NCBI RefSeq assembly: GCF_013416325.1
Contig: NZ_JACCGK010000003.1
Coordinates: forward strand, 155,657 to 219,656
Reading direction: 5' to 3'
DNA length: 64,000 nucleotides
Source of the DNA: Vreelandella sedimenti
GTDB taxonomy: Bacteria; Pseudomonadota; Gammaproteobacteria; Pseudomonadales; Halomonadaceae
Part shown: positions 8,435 through 19,580 of the stretch, piece by piece
Layout: each line of letters opens with the position of its first letter
How positions within the stretch are numbered: the first letter of the stretch is position 1
The notes under the pieces: model-generated
What the model was told of the DNA's origin: nothing
The model's database searches: none
What the model saw: only the letters and a program-made list of their open reading frames with translations
Program-made: the position numbers and the translations under genes

Positions 8435-10354
8435 GTGTTGACTGATATGACCGCTACCGCACCGCGTATACAGGTACTCGACCCGCGGTTGGCCAACCAG
8501 ATTGCCGCCGGTGAGGTGGTTGAGCGCCCCTCATCGGTCACCAAAGAGCTGATAGAGAACGCTATCGATGCTGGCAGCCAGCGTATCGAAGTAGAGATCG
8601 AGCAAGGGGGCGCGCGGCTGATCAAGGTGCGCGATGACGGGATTGGCATTGGCGAAGAGGATTTGCCGCTGGCCCTGGCCCGCCATGCCACCAGTAAGAT
8701 TGGCAGCCTGGAAGACTTAGAGGGCGTTAGCTCGTTAGGCTTTCGCGGCGAAGCGCTGGCATCGATCAGCTCCGTCTCACGGCTGGAGCTAATCTCCAAT
8801 GCCGAAGACGACCCCCGCCATGGCTGGCGGGTGGTTGCGGAAGGTCGGGGCATGGAAGCACGGGTGACACCTGCGCCACACCCCCGTGGTACCAGCGTCG
8901 GCGTGCGCGATCTGTTTTTTAATACCCCCGCCCGGCGCAAGTTTCTGCGCACAGAAAAGACCGAATTTGCCCATGTAGAAGAGGCATTTCGCCGTCAGGC
9001 GCTATCCCGCTACGACATCGCTTGGGTACTGCGCCATAACCAAAAAGTCATACACCAGTTGCCCGCCGGTCACTCTGCGGCGGCCCGGGAGCGGCGTATT
9101 GCCTCGCTGCTGGGCAAGAATTTTATCGAGCACGCCCGCTATATCGAGCGCGAAGCGGGCGGTATACGGCTAAGCGGCTGGGTGGGCCTGCCTACTCACT
9201 CACGCTCCCAGGCTGACCAGCAGTACTTTTTTGTCAATGGGCGCGTGGTGCGTGATCGTTTGGTCGCCCACGCGGTGCGTCAGGCCTATCGTGATGTGCT
9301 GTTTAACGGCCGTCATCCGGTCTTTGTGCTCTATCTGGAGCTTGATCCAGACGTTGTGGACGTCAATGTCCACCCCACCAAGCATGAAGTGCGCTTTCGT
9401 GATGGTCGTATGGTTCACGATTTTCTCTATTCGAGCCTCCACCACTCCCTGGCGTCAGCTAAACCCGCCGAGAGCTCAGAGGAGCGTGATGCCGAGGTGG
9501 CTGATACGTCAGGCGCATCGTCACAGGGCGAAGCGTCAGAAGTGGGCGCCGAACAGCCCCGCTGGCAGCAGCAGGGGATGGCCCTGACCCACTCGCCGGA
9601 TCGCCACCCCGGTGCTGAGCGCGTGCGTCGCTTTATGCAGGGTTATCAGGCGCTGCACCCCAATCACGAAGAAACGCTGTTAACGCCTCAGCCGAGCCCT
9701 CCCAGTGAGCGAGTTAGTGAGGTGCGTGAAGCGCCCCTGGTGATGCCTGATGACGACCCCACTGCGCCACCACCACTAGGGTTTGCGCTAGGGCAGTTGC
9801 ACGGCATTTATATTCTGGCCCAGAACGCTGAGGGATTGGTGCTGGTGGATATGCATGCCGCCCATGAGCGAATCGTCTATGAGCGCATGAAGACACAACT
9901 GGCCGGCGCCAAAGGGTTGGATGCGCAGCCGCTGCTAGTGCCCGTCTCCATTGCCGCTAGCCGGGCCGAAGTGGCCACGGCAGAGAGCGAGCAAGAGGCA
10001 ATTGCCAAGCTGGGTATTGAGCTGGATATCGCCGGGCCAGAGACGCTGCTGGTACGCCAATTACCTGCGTTACTTGCCCAGGCTGATCCTGAGGCGCTGG
10101 TGCGTCAGATGTTGGAAGAGCTGTCGCGCTATGGGCGTACCCATCAAGTCGAGGCTAGGGTGCATGAACTACTCTCTACTATGGCCTGCCATGGCAGCGT
10201 GCGTGCCAACCGTCGGCTTACTATTGACGAGATGAATGCGCTACTGCGCGACATGGAGCGCACCGAGCGCAGCGACCAATGTAATCACGGTCGTCCCACC
10301 TGGACGCAGATGGGGCTCAAAGCGCTTGATCGGCTCTTCTTGCGCGGCCAATAA
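8435..10354 (+). CDS. mutL: DNA mismatch repair protein MutL, endonuclease-type
   Basis: Couples MutS mismatch recognition to strand removal. The N-terminal GHKL ATPase has Glu38 and Asn42 ([11 protein letters not shown]), DDGIGI and [11 protein letters not shown] low-conservation linker (about 340-440) leads to the C-terminal dimerisation domain. From Asp472 the protein carries [12 protein letters not shown], which fits the metal-binding endonuclease motif DQHA(x)2E(x)4E with Met for Gln, and it also has [12 protein letters not shown] and CNHGRPTW. E. coli MutL lacks this motif and relies on MutH, so this MutL probably nicks DNA itself. The start is GTG 8435 or ATG 8447; both keep the ATPase domain intact. 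Confidence 0.95.
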   Translation: MLTDMTATAPRIQVLDPRLANQIAAGEVVERPSSVTKELIENAIDAGSQRIEVEIEQGGARLIKVRDDGIGIGEEDLPLALARHATSKIGSLEDLEGVSSLGFRGEALASISSVSRLELISNAEDDPRHGWRVVAEGRGMEARVTPAPHPRGTSVGVRDLFFNTPARRKFLRTEKTEFAHVEEAFRRQALSRYDIAWVLRHNQKVIHQLPAGHSAAARERRIASLLGKNFIEHARYIEREAGGIRLSGWVGLPTHSRSQADQQYFFVNGRVVRDRLVAHAVRQAYRDVLFNGRHPVFVLYLELDPDVVDVNVHPTKHEVRFRDGRMVHDFLYSSLHHSLASAKPAESSEERDAEVADTSGASSQGEASEVGAEQPRWQQQGMALTHSPDRHPGAERVRRFMQGYQALHPNHEETLLTPQPSPPSERVSEVREAPLVMPDDDPTAPPPLGFALGQLHGIYILAQNAEGLVLVDMHAAHERIVYERMKTQLAGAKGLDAQPLLVPVSIAASRAEVATAESEQEAIAKLGIELDIAGPETLLVRQLPALLAQADPEALVRQMLEELSRYGRTHQVEARVHELLSTMACHGSVRANRRLTIDEMNALLRDMERTERSDQCNHGRPTWTQMGLKALDRLFLRGQ

Positions 10355-10414
10355 ATGCTTGAACAACAGCTGCGCGATCAGTAATCACCATTTTCTTAGC
10401 TAATGGAACCGCGC

Positions 10415-11353
10415 ATGGCTGATACCCGCCCCTGGGCGATTTTTTTAATGGGCCCCACGGCCGCCGGGAAAACCGATGCTGCGATGGCGCTACACGAGCG
10501 CCTAGGGCATGAGCTGATTAGCGTTGACTCGGCCATGGTGTATCGCGGTATGGATATTGGCAGTGCCAAACCCAGCGCGGCGGAGCTTGCCCGAGCGCCT
10601 CACCATTTGATCGACATTCGCGATCCTGCGGAGCCCTACTCAGCGGCCGATTTTCGTGTAGATGCGCTTTCGCTTATGCGACAAATCAGCGCGGCGGGCA
10701 AAGTTCCACTGCTGGTCGGCGGTACCATGCTTTACTACAAGCGGCTGGTTGAAGGGGTGGCAAACTTGCCTTCTGCCGACCCGGCTATTCGCCAACGGCT
10801 TGAAGCACAGTGGCAAAACGAAGGACTATTGTCGCTACATCAACGCCTGGCAGAGGTGGATGTGCTATCCGCCCAGCGCATTCACCCCAATGACCCGCAG
10901 CGCGTCATGCGCGCGCTGGAGGTGTACTACGCCAGTGGGCGGCCAATGAGTGAGCTGTGGGCAGAGCAGCAGCCGGAAACCTTTCCCTGGCGCGTGTTGT
11001 CGATAGCTTTAGCGCCCAGTGATCGCAGCTTGCTGCATCAACGCATTGCCCTGCGTTTCGAAGTAATGTTGGGTGAGGGCTTGATAAATGAAGTCGCCGC
11101 CCTCAAAAAGCGTAATGACTTACATTTAGGCCTACCGGCGATGAAGAGTGTTGGTTATCGCCAAGTGTGGGAGTACCTGGAAGGTGAGTATGACTATGCC
11201 TCCCTCGTTGAGCGAGGCGTGATCGCAACTCGTCAGCTAGCCAAGCGACAATTAACCTGGTTAAGAAGCTGGCCAGAACTTAACTGGGTGGATTCACAGC
11301 GCTCAGATGCGCTGGATCAGGTGTTGAAACTCGTGCGTGCCAGCGGTGCTTAG
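10415..11353 (+). CDS. miaA: tRNA dimethylallyltransferase
   Basis: Adds a dimethylallyl group from DMAPP to N6 of adenosine-37 in tRNAs reading UNN codons. The P-loop GPTAAGKT (13-20) is followed by [33 protein letters not shown] and [15 protein letters not shown], all family signatures. ATG 10415 follows a weak GGA; ATG 10403 in the same frame is an alternative that makes 316 residues, the E. coli length. It sits in the conserved mutL-miaA-hfq order. Confidence 0.95.
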   Translation: MADTRPWAIFLMGPTAAGKTDAAMALHERLGHELISVDSAMVYRGMDIGSAKPSAAELARAPHHLIDIRDPAEPYSAADFRVDALSLMRQISAAGKVPLLVGGTMLYYKRLVEGVANLPSADPAIRQRLEAQWQNEGLLSLHQRLAEVDVLSAQRIHPNDPQRVMRALEVYYASGRPMSELWAEQQPETFPWRVLSIALAPSDRSLLHQRIALRFEVMLGEGLINEVAALKKRNDLHLGLPAMKSVGYRQVWEYLEGEYDYASLVERGVIATRQLAKRQLTWLRSWPELNWVDSQRSDALDQVLKLVRASGA

Positions 11354-11545
11354 CGTAAGATAGTTCGCTAAGCTGGTAATTTAGGTAGTGTGTTTTCGAT
11401 TGGCTGGGTGTTTGAGCCTTTCGAATATCACTAGGCTCTTCGGGCATCATTCGGCCTTCCGGGCAGTAATAAAATAGTGCGGCGTAGCACCAGTAGGGCA
11501 CGCCATTTGATAATTAACCCCAACGACAGTTTTAGGGAGAGCAAC

Positions 11546-11794
11546 ATGTCCAAAGGGCAGTCCCTTCAAGACCCGTACTTGAACATTCTGCGCAAGGAGC
11601 GCATTCCGGTCTCTATCTTTTTGGTCAACGGCATTAAGCTGCAGGGCCAGATCGAATCGTTTGACCAGTTTGTTATCCTGCTGCGCAATACCGTCAGTCA
11701 GATGGTTTATAAACACGCTATTTCCACGGTTGTTCCATCTCGCAACGTACGCTTGCCTGCGCAAGACCCGGCAGAGCAGGATGCGGAGATTTAA
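11546..11794 (+). CDS. hfq: RNA chaperone Hfq
   Basis: Hexameric Sm-like protein that pairs small RNAs with messenger targets. The 82 residues contain Sm1 ([18 protein letters not shown]) and Sm2 ([12 protein letters not shown]). Gln8, Lys31 and Phe42 of the proximal U-binding face and Tyr55-Lys-His-Ala are all present. The C-terminal tail is short and acidic, as in Pseudomonas, unlike the longer enteric tail (102 residues). ATG 11546 is preceded by AGGGAGA. The 192 bp between miaA and hfq (11354-11545) probably hold an hfq promoter, but I could not define one. Confidence 0.97.
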   Translation: MSKGQSLQDPYLNILRKERIPVSIFLVNGIKLQGQIESFDQFVILLRNTVSQMVYKHAISTVVPSRNVRLPAQDPAEQDAEI

Positions 11795-11831
11795 CACCGC
11801 TGGAGAAGCAAGAGAGTCCACGAGGTATTGA

Positions 11832-13142
11832 TTGTTTTTCGAACGCCCAGACGCCGGTGAAACGGCAGTTCTTGTTCACGTCGATTTTCATGATGAACAA
11901 AAACGTGAAGACCCGGGTGAGTTTTTAGAGCTCGTACGCTCTGCTGGTGCAGAGCCTGCGACTCTACTCACTGCTAGCCGCCACCGACCTGACTCGCGCA
12001 CCTTTATTGGGTCAGGTAAGTTGGAAGAGCTGCGGGCACTGCTCGCGGCTCATGAGGCAGAGCTGGTGATCTTCAACCATAGCTTAAGTCCCTCTCAAGA
12101 GCGCAATGTAGAGCAAGAGCTCAAGTGCCGAGTGCTTGACCGTACTGGTTTGATCCTCGATATCTTTGCGCAACGGGCAAGAACCCATGAAGGTAAGCTG
12201 CAGGTAGAGCTTGCTCAGCTTGAATATATGTCGACTCGCCTCGTGCGCGGTTGGACACACCTAGAGCGGCAAAAAGGTGGGATTGGCCTGCGCGGCCCAG
12301 GCGAGACGCAGTTAGAAACAGACCGTCGTCTGTTGCGTGGTCGGATCAAATCGATTCACAAACGGCTCGATAAAGTACGCAGCCAACGCGACCAGAATCG
12401 CCGTGCGCGTGCTCGTGCGGAAATTCATAGCGTATCGCTGGTGGGATACACCAACGCCGGCAAGTCAACGCTATTTAACGCCTTAACCAATTCTGAGGTG
12501 TATGCAGCCGACCAACTGTTTGCGACACTTGACCCCACTTTGCGGCGGCTTGAGATTGAAGACGTAGGCCCGGTAGTGATGGCCGATACCGTGGGCTTTA
12601 TTCGCCACTTGCCGCACAAGTTGGTTGAGGCGTTTCAAGCAACGCTCCAGGAAGCCTCTGAAGCGTCGTTGCTGGTACACGTAATCGATGCCGCAGACCC
12701 TGACCGCGAGTTAAACGTGGAGCAGGTGGAGCTAGTGCTCAAAGAGATCGGTGCCGATGATGTACCGGTACTCAAAGTCATGAATAAAATTGATAAGCTC
12801 GATAGTGCACCGCGTATAGAGCGTGATGGGCATGGTGTGCCCGAAGTGGTTTGGCTTTCGGCCCAGCAGGGCCAGGGGCTTGAGCTGCTCCATGAGGCGC
12901 TGACCGAGCGCTTGGCAAATGATGTCATTGGCTTTTCGCTGACACTGACTCCCGAGCAGGGTAAGCTGCGGGCAGGGTTGCACGAGCTTAATGCCGTTCG
13001 CGAGGAAGCCTTTGATGAGCAGGGGCATTCAGTGCTTGATGTGCGTTTGCCGCGGCGTGACTTTAATCAGTTGATGGCCCAACTGGGCGAGCGAGCCAAC
13101 ACCTATTTACCTGAAGCGCTGCGTGAAACCGATGAGTGGTAA
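11832..13142 (+). CDS. hflX: ribosome-associated GTPase HflX
   Basis: GTPase that binds 50S subunits and splits stalled or stress-inactivated ribosomes. An N-terminal HflX domain and a helical linker with RGPGETQLETDRRLL precede the G domain: GYTNAGKS (G1), DTVGFIRHLP (G3) and NKID (G4). The start must be TTG 11832: the codon immediately upstream in frame is TGA, GAGG lies 6 nt before the TTG, and the encoded FFERPDAGE matches the family N-terminus. Length 436 compares with 426 in E. coli. It follows hfq by 37 bp. Confidence 0.95.
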   Translation: MFFERPDAGETAVLVHVDFHDEQKREDPGEFLELVRSAGAEPATLLTASRHRPDSRTFIGSGKLEELRALLAAHEAELVIFNHSLSPSQERNVEQELKCRVLDRTGLILDIFAQRARTHEGKLQVELAQLEYMSTRLVRGWTHLERQKGGIGLRGPGETQLETDRRLLRGRIKSIHKRLDKVRSQRDQNRRARARAEIHSVSLVGYTNAGKSTLFNALTNSEVYAADQLFATLDPTLRRLEIEDVGPVVMADTVGFIRHLPHKLVEAFQATLQEASEASLLVHVIDAADPDRELNVEQVELVLKEIGADDVPVLKVMNKIDKLDSAPRIERDGHGVPEVVWLSAQQGQGLELLHEALTERLANDVIGFSLTLTPEQGKLRAGLHELNAVREEAFDEQGHSVLDVRLPRRDFNQLMAQLGERANTYLPEALRETDEW

Positions 13143-13168
13143 GCGACTTAATTACCCATCCTAGTACG

Positions 13169-13285
13169 CTGCATGTATGCAGTTTTGTATAAAAATGGTA
13201 CAAGGTTTATAGAGCAATAATATCAAAACGCGGTGGTGCCGCCTAAGTGTGATGCCACTAGCGTTAGCGAATACCTTAGTGGAGA
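13169..13285 (+). promoter_or_regulatory. hflX-hflK intergenic hairpins
   Basis: In the 149-bp gap, CTGCAT/ATGCAG (13169-13182) forms a short hairpin followed by TTTTGT, which could be a weak terminator after hflX. Nearer hflK, CCACTA (13256-13261) can pair with TAGTGG (13277-13282), which runs into the hflK ribosome-binding site GGAGA and could limit its access. Both are read from complementarity only. Confidence 0.35.
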
Positions 13286-13291
13286 CGAAGT

Positions 13292-14557
13292 ATGGCCTGG
13301 AATGAGCCTGGTGGTGGCAACCAGCACGACCCTTGGAGTAGTGGCGGCCGACGCGGTGGAAACGACGGCGATGGAAACCGTGGAAGTAATAATGGCGGCA
13401 ACGGCAATAAAGGGGGTAACAACCAAGGTCCACCTGACCTGGATGAAGCGCTGAAAAAGTTTCAGGACAAGCTCAACAGCATGTTGGGTGGCGGCAAAAA
13501 AGGCGGCGGCAAGAAAACCGGTGGTGGCGGTAGTGATAAGAACCGCAACCCTTTCGCGCTGCCAGGTCTGCTGATTATTGTTGCGCTGGCTATTTGGGCT
13601 GCAATGGGCTTCTACCTCGTGGATCAATCCGAGCGTGGCGTTGTGCTGCGGTTTGGTGAGTTTCAGGGCATCGTAGATCCAGGCCTGCAGTGGAATCCGC
13701 CGCTGATTGATGATGTGCGTATGGTCAATGTGACCCGTGTACGCTCTCTGTCGCAGACCCAGTCGATGCTGACCCGCGATGAAAACATTGTCGAAGTGGA
13801 AATTTCTGCTCAGTACCAAGTGGCTAATCCACGTGATTTCGTACTTAACGTTCGTGATCCTGCTATTTCGATCGAGAATGCGTTGGATTCGGCATTACGT
13901 CACGTTGTCGGCGGTACTGATATGATCGATATCCTTACCTCAGGTCGTGAGATTCTGGGTAGCTCGGTCGCTAGTCGTTTGCAGTCCTATCTCGACAACT
14001 ATGGTGCCGGTATTCGCTTACAGACCATTAACATTGAGTCCACTTCGGCGCCCGCGCCAGTGATTGACGCCTTCGATGACGTTATTCGTGCTCGTGAAGA
14101 TCGCCAGCGTACGATTAACCAAGGTATTGCCTATGCCAACGCGATTATTCCTGAAGCGCAAGGTCAGGCACAGCGTATTGTTGAGCAAGGCCAGGGTTAC
14201 CGTGAATCGGTAGTTGCTGAAGCGCAAGGTCAAGCCAACCGCTTTAACTCGCTATTGACCGAGTACAGCAATGCACCGGACATCATGCGCGAACGTATGT
14301 ACCTAGACACGATGGAAGAAGTGTTCGGTAAAACGCCGAAGGTGCTATTGGATGTAAGCGAAAACGCGCCGCTGATGTATCTGCCCCTCGATCAGCTTAG
14401 CGGTGGGAGCAGTAATCGAAATAACTCTTCGAGCGGAAGCGCCAATAGCGATGAACAGCTAGACCCGAGTGTGCTTGAGCGATTACGCAACACCCAGGGC
14501 AGTTCCAGCTCTGCATCGAATACCAATAGTAGCTCCATCCGCAGGGAGGGCCGGTAA
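13292..14557 (+). CDS. hflK: HflK subunit of the HflKC membrane complex
   Basis: SPFH/prohibitin-family membrane protein that, with HflC, forms a cage around the FtsH protease and modulates its activity. The N-terminus (about 1-85) is strongly Gly/Asn/Lys-rich and cytoplasmic. One transmembrane helix follows (about 92-110, LPGLLIIVALAIWAAMGFYLV), then the SPFH domain with RGVVLRFGEF and a long helical region rich in Glu/Ala/Gln. The C-terminus ends in a Ser/Asn-rich tail. GGAG precedes ATG 13292, and hflC starts directly after the stop. Confidence 0.95.
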   Translation: MAWNEPGGGNQHDPWSSGGRRGGNDGDGNRGSNNGGNGNKGGNNQGPPDLDEALKKFQDKLNSMLGGGKKGGGKKTGGGGSDKNRNPFALPGLLIIVALAIWAAMGFYLVDQSERGVVLRFGEFQGIVDPGLQWNPPLIDDVRMVNVTRVRSLSQTQSMLTRDENIVEVEISAQYQVANPRDFVLNVRDPAISIENALDSALRHVVGGTDMIDILTSGREILGSSVASRLQSYLDNYGAGIRLQTINIESTSAPAPVIDAFDDVIRAREDRQRTINQGIAYANAIIPEAQGQAQRIVEQGQGYRESVVAEAQGQANRFNSLLTEYSNAPDIMRERMYLDTMEEVFGKTPKVLLDVSENAPLMYLPLDQLSGGSSNRNNSSSGSANSDEQLDPSVLERLRNTQGSSSSASNTNSSSIRREGR

Positions 14558-15454
14558 ATGATTAATAATCGATCCCTGCTGATTGTTGGTGGTCTGGCTG
14601 CCGTGGCGTGGCTGGCGAGTAATACTCTCTACGTAGTAGATGAAACCGAACGCGCCGTTAAGCTGCGGTTTGGTGAAGTTATCGAAGAGAATATTCAGCC
14701 TGGCCTGCACGCCAAAGTGCCGATCGCACAAACGATCCGTAAGTTTGATACGCGCTTGCTGACGCTGGACACTGATACCAGCCGTTACCTGACGCTAGAG
14801 CAGAAAGCGGTTATCGTCGACTCCTATGTTAAATGGCAGGTGGTTAATCCAACGCGCTATTACGAGGCGACGGCCGGTGATGAGTTGATGGCTATCCGCC
14901 TGATTCAACCGCGAGTGGATGAGAGCTTGCGTAATGAATTTGGCCGCTTGAACCTTCAGGAAATTATTGCCGAGCGGCGTGATGATCTGATGGTCGGTCC
15001 TACCGAAGAGCTTGATTCACTAATGCGTGAAGAGCTTGGGGTAGCTATTCGCGATATTCGTATCAAGCGCATCGATTTGCCCGAAGACGTATCAGCCGCT
15101 GTTTTTGAGCGGATGCGCTCGGAGCGTGAGCGTGAAGCCCGTGAATGGCGTGCTCAGGGTCAGGAAGAGGCTGAGCGTATTCGCGCCAATGCGGATCGTC
15201 GTCGTCAAGTACTGCTTGCCCAGGCCAATGAGCGCTCCGAGACGCTGCGCGGTGAAGGCGATGCCCAAGCCGCGGCGATCTTCTCTGAAGCGTATGGTCA
15301 GGATCAGGAGTTCTTCTCTTTCTGGCGTAGCCTTAATGCCTATAGCGAAAGCTTTGCCGACGATGGCAATCTGATGGTGCTGGAGCCGAGTAGCGATTTC
15401 TTCCGCTATTTGCGCAGCGCTGAACCAGAAAGCGGAGAAGACAACGGCGAGTAA
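14558..15454 (+). CDS. hflC: HflC subunit of the HflKC membrane complex
   Basis: Partner of HflK in the FtsH-regulating SPFH complex. A single N-terminal membrane helix (about 5-25, SLLIVGGLAAVAWLASNTLYVV) is followed by the SPFH domain (ERAVKLRFGEV) and a charged helix (RSEREREAREWRAQGQEEAE). The ATG follows the hflK stop with no gap, and GGGAGG in the end of hflK serves as ribosome-binding site, so translation is coupled. Length 298 compares with 334 in E. coli. A possible attenuator follows before hisZ. Confidence 0.95.
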   Translation: MINNRSLLIVGGLAAVAWLASNTLYVVDETERAVKLRFGEVIEENIQPGLHAKVPIAQTIRKFDTRLLTLDTDTSRYLTLEQKAVIVDSYVKWQVVNPTRYYEATAGDELMAIRLIQPRVDESLRNEFGRLNLQEIIAERRDDLMVGPTEELDSLMREELGVAIRDIRIKRIDLPEDVSAAVFERMRSEREREAREWRAQGQEEAERIRANADRRRQVLLAQANERSETLRGEGDAQAAAIFSEAYGQDQEFFSFWRSLNAYSESFADDGNLMVLEPSSDFFRYLRSAEPESGEDNGE

Positions 15455-15463
15455 AACGCCGTC

Positions 15464-15562
15464 GGCCGGTGCTCCTCGTCTTGGTTTGTTGATAGCCAAG
15501 CGGGGTTCACCCGGCCAATAAACGTGATAGAATTTATTGACCGGGCGTCGCCCGGTTTTTTT
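15464..15562 (+). promoter_or_regulatory. candidate transcription attenuator before hisZ-purA
   Basis: Four segments can pair in mutually exclusive ways. Segment 1, GGCCGG (15464-15469), is complementary to CCGGCC (15511-15516). Segment 2, CCCGGCCAATAAA (15510-15522), pairs with segment 3, TTTATTGACCGGG (15533-15545), in 12 of 13 positions. Segment 3, as ACCGGGC (15540-15546), pairs with segment 4, GCCCGGT (15550-15556), to give an intrinsic terminator with seven T residues (15556-15562). The terminator ends 35 nt before the hisZ ATG, leaving little room for another promoter. No His-rich leader peptide is present. A plain hflXKC terminator with coincidental pairing is the alternative. Confidence 0.55.
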
Positions 15563-15597
15563 GTGGCTCCTATTTCTTCAAGTTCAAGGCAATCGTC

Positions 15598-18089
<2,492 letters not shown>

Positions 18090-18123
18090 GCACGGTTTAA
18101 GCGGGTCATTAGTGAGCAGATGA

Positions 18124-18154
18124 GCAAAAGGGGCAACTTAGTTGCTCCTTTTGC
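18124..18154. terminator. bidirectional terminator between purA and cobO
   Basis: GCAAAAGGGGCAAC and GTTGCTCCTTTTGC form a long stem with one G-T pair around a TTA loop. The A-run and T-run in its flanks serve both strands, as expected between the converging purA and cobO genes. Confidence 0.8.
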
Positions 18155-18177
18155 ATTGGTGGTATTGATGGTTAGAA

Positions 18178-18777
18178 TTAAAAATCGATCCCCCGACGCG
18201 CCTGCAGGCCATTGTTGAAGGCATGACGCACTTCCTGCATTTCAGTCACCGTATCGGCCATGGCGACGAGTTCGCGGTGAGCGTTGCGGCCGGTAATAAT
18301 GACTGTCTGTTCTGTAGGGCGATTCTCCAGTGCTTGTTTAACGGCTTCGATCTCCAGGTAGCCAAACTTGAGCATATAGGTAATTTCGTCGAGCACCACC
18401 AGATAGGTCTCTGGATCCGCGAGCATACGCTCAGCCTCTTTCCACACTGTTTGGCAGGCGTCGGTGTCCGCTTGGCGATTTTGCGTATCCCAGGTGAAAC
18501 CGGTAGCCATTATCGCCACCTTTAGATTGGCATCCTCCTCCAATCGATTGCGTTCGCCGCACTCCCACAGTCCCTTGATAAACTGCACCACGCCCACTTT
18601 ATAGCCATAACCCAAAGCGCGGGTAACCGTACCCCAGGCAGCGGTTGTTTTGCCTTTACCGTTACCGGTGTTAACAATGATTAGGCCGCGCTGCTCGTTA
18701 GCACTGGCTACTTTCTCCTCTACGCGCGCTTTAAGCTTCTCCATAGAGGCTTTGTGGCGGGTGTCGCGGTCACTCAT
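18178..18777 (-). CDS. cobO: cob(I)yrinic acid a,c-diamide adenosyltransferase
   Basis: Transfers the adenosyl group of ATP to cobalt in corrinoids, making coenzyme B12; this is the CobO/BtuR (CobA-type) family. An ATP-binding loop GNGKGKTT (38-45) near the N-terminus is followed by VVQFIKGLW, DEITYMLKFGYL and ITGRNAHRELVAMADTVTEM, all typical. ATG 18777 has CAGGAG upstream and gives 199 residues (E. coli BtuR 196); the open frame 14 codons further upstream has no such support. No other cobalamin gene is adjacent, so it may serve salvage. I looked for a cobalamin riboswitch in its leader and saw no B12 box. Confidence 0.94.
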   Translation of the reverse strand: MSDRDTRHKASMEKLKARVEEKVASANEQRGLIIVNTGNGKGKTTAAWGTVTRALGYGYKVGVVQFIKGLWECGERNRLEEDANLKVAIMATGFTWDTQNRQADTDACQTVWKEAERMLADPETYLVVLDEITYMLKFGYLEIEAVKQALENRPTEQTVIITGRNAHRELVAMADTVTEMQEVRHAFNNGLQARRGIDF

Positions 18778-19027
18778 GGTATCTCCTGGGTAAAAAAGAG
18801 TAGGCTGAACAATCGTCAATTTTATAAACCGCTAGCCTAAGCTATCCGCAGTGGGTTGAACATCACTATGGATTTACTTAAAGACAATTTTTGTACAAAT
18901 ATTTCTAAGCTGTTGTGAATATTTGTCTTAATAATGCACCTTAAAATCCAACAATAAAGAAGAGAATTGGCCCCTAGGGGTCTGGCTGCTCTAGAATAGG
19001 TGGTCATGTCTTGTCAGGAATTACATC
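18778..19027. promoter_or_regulatory. cobO/yajQ divergent intergenic with AT-rich inverted repeats
   Basis: This 250-bp gap is AT-rich compared with the surrounding genes. ACAAATATT (18895-18903) is a perfect inverted match to AATATTTGT (18918-18926). A second pair, AAGACAA (18881-18887) and TTGTCTT (18923-18929), overlaps it. Nearer yajQ, CCCCTAGGGG (18971-18980) is a perfect palindrome lying between TTGGCC (18967) and TAGAAT (18992-18997), which could be weak -35 and -10 elements. Together they suggest operator sites for unidentified regulators. Confidence 0.45.
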
Positions 19028-19513
19028 ATGCCCTCATTTGATATTGTCTCAGAGTTCGATAAACACGAAGGCGCTAACGCCGTTGACCAAGCCAACCGAG
19101 AAGTGCAGTCGCGGTTCGATTTTAAGGGGGTCGATGCCAGCTTCACCCTTGAAGGCGACAAAGTGCAGCTTGAGGCGGAAGTCGATTTCCAGCTCAAGCA
19201 GATGCTCGATGTGCTGCGCGCCCGCTTAATCGCCCGGGGTATCGATGCCCGCTGTATGGATGTTCAAGACCCGGTGCTCTCCGGCGTGAAAGCACGCCAG
19301 GAAGTCGCTCTCAAGGAGGGGCTCGACGCGGCGGAAGCCAAAGATGTGGTCAAGCGCATCAAGGCCAGCAAGCTTAAAGTGCAGGCGCAAATTCAGGGTG
19401 AGAAAGTGCGTGTGACGGGTAAAAAGCGCGACGATTTACAAGCTGTTATGGCGCTGTTGCGCGGTGAAGAGGGGCCGGATTTGCCGCTCCAGTTCGATAA
19501 CTTCCGCGACTAG
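19028..19513 (+). CDS. yajQ: YajQ family nucleotide-binding protein
   Basis: 161-residue cytoplasmic protein of the YajQ (DUF520) family; a Xanthomonas member binds cyclic-di-GMP, but the role here is unknown. The start [14 protein letters not shown] and the segments [11 protein letters not shown] and [34 protein letters not shown] are diagnostic of its two RNA-binding-like subdomains. ATG 19028 is the only sensible start. It is a single gene 67 bp before pepN, so cotranscription is possible. Confidence 0.93.
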   Translation: MPSFDIVSEFDKHEGANAVDQANREVQSRFDFKGVDASFTLEGDKVQLEAEVDFQLKQMLDVLRARLIARGIDARCMDVQDPVLSGVKARQEVALKEGLDAAEAKDVVKRIKASKLKVQAQIQGEKVRVTGKKRDDLQAVMALLRGEEGPDLPLQFDNFRD

Positions 19514-19580
19514 GTAGCGGTGTTAAGCTGTCGAACATTTTGAACTATGTAATATTCGTTTTATACAGGAGTCACGCACT

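Noticed and set aside
15469..15492. Short leader peptide (GTG CTC CTC GTC TTG GTT TGT TGA) before hisZ
   Set aside because: It has no ribosome-binding site and no His codons, so it is not a his-type attenuation peptide.
18778..19020. Cobalamin riboswitch upstream of cobO
   Set aside because: The minus-strand leader has no B12-box-like sequence and is AT-rich with short inverted repeats instead.
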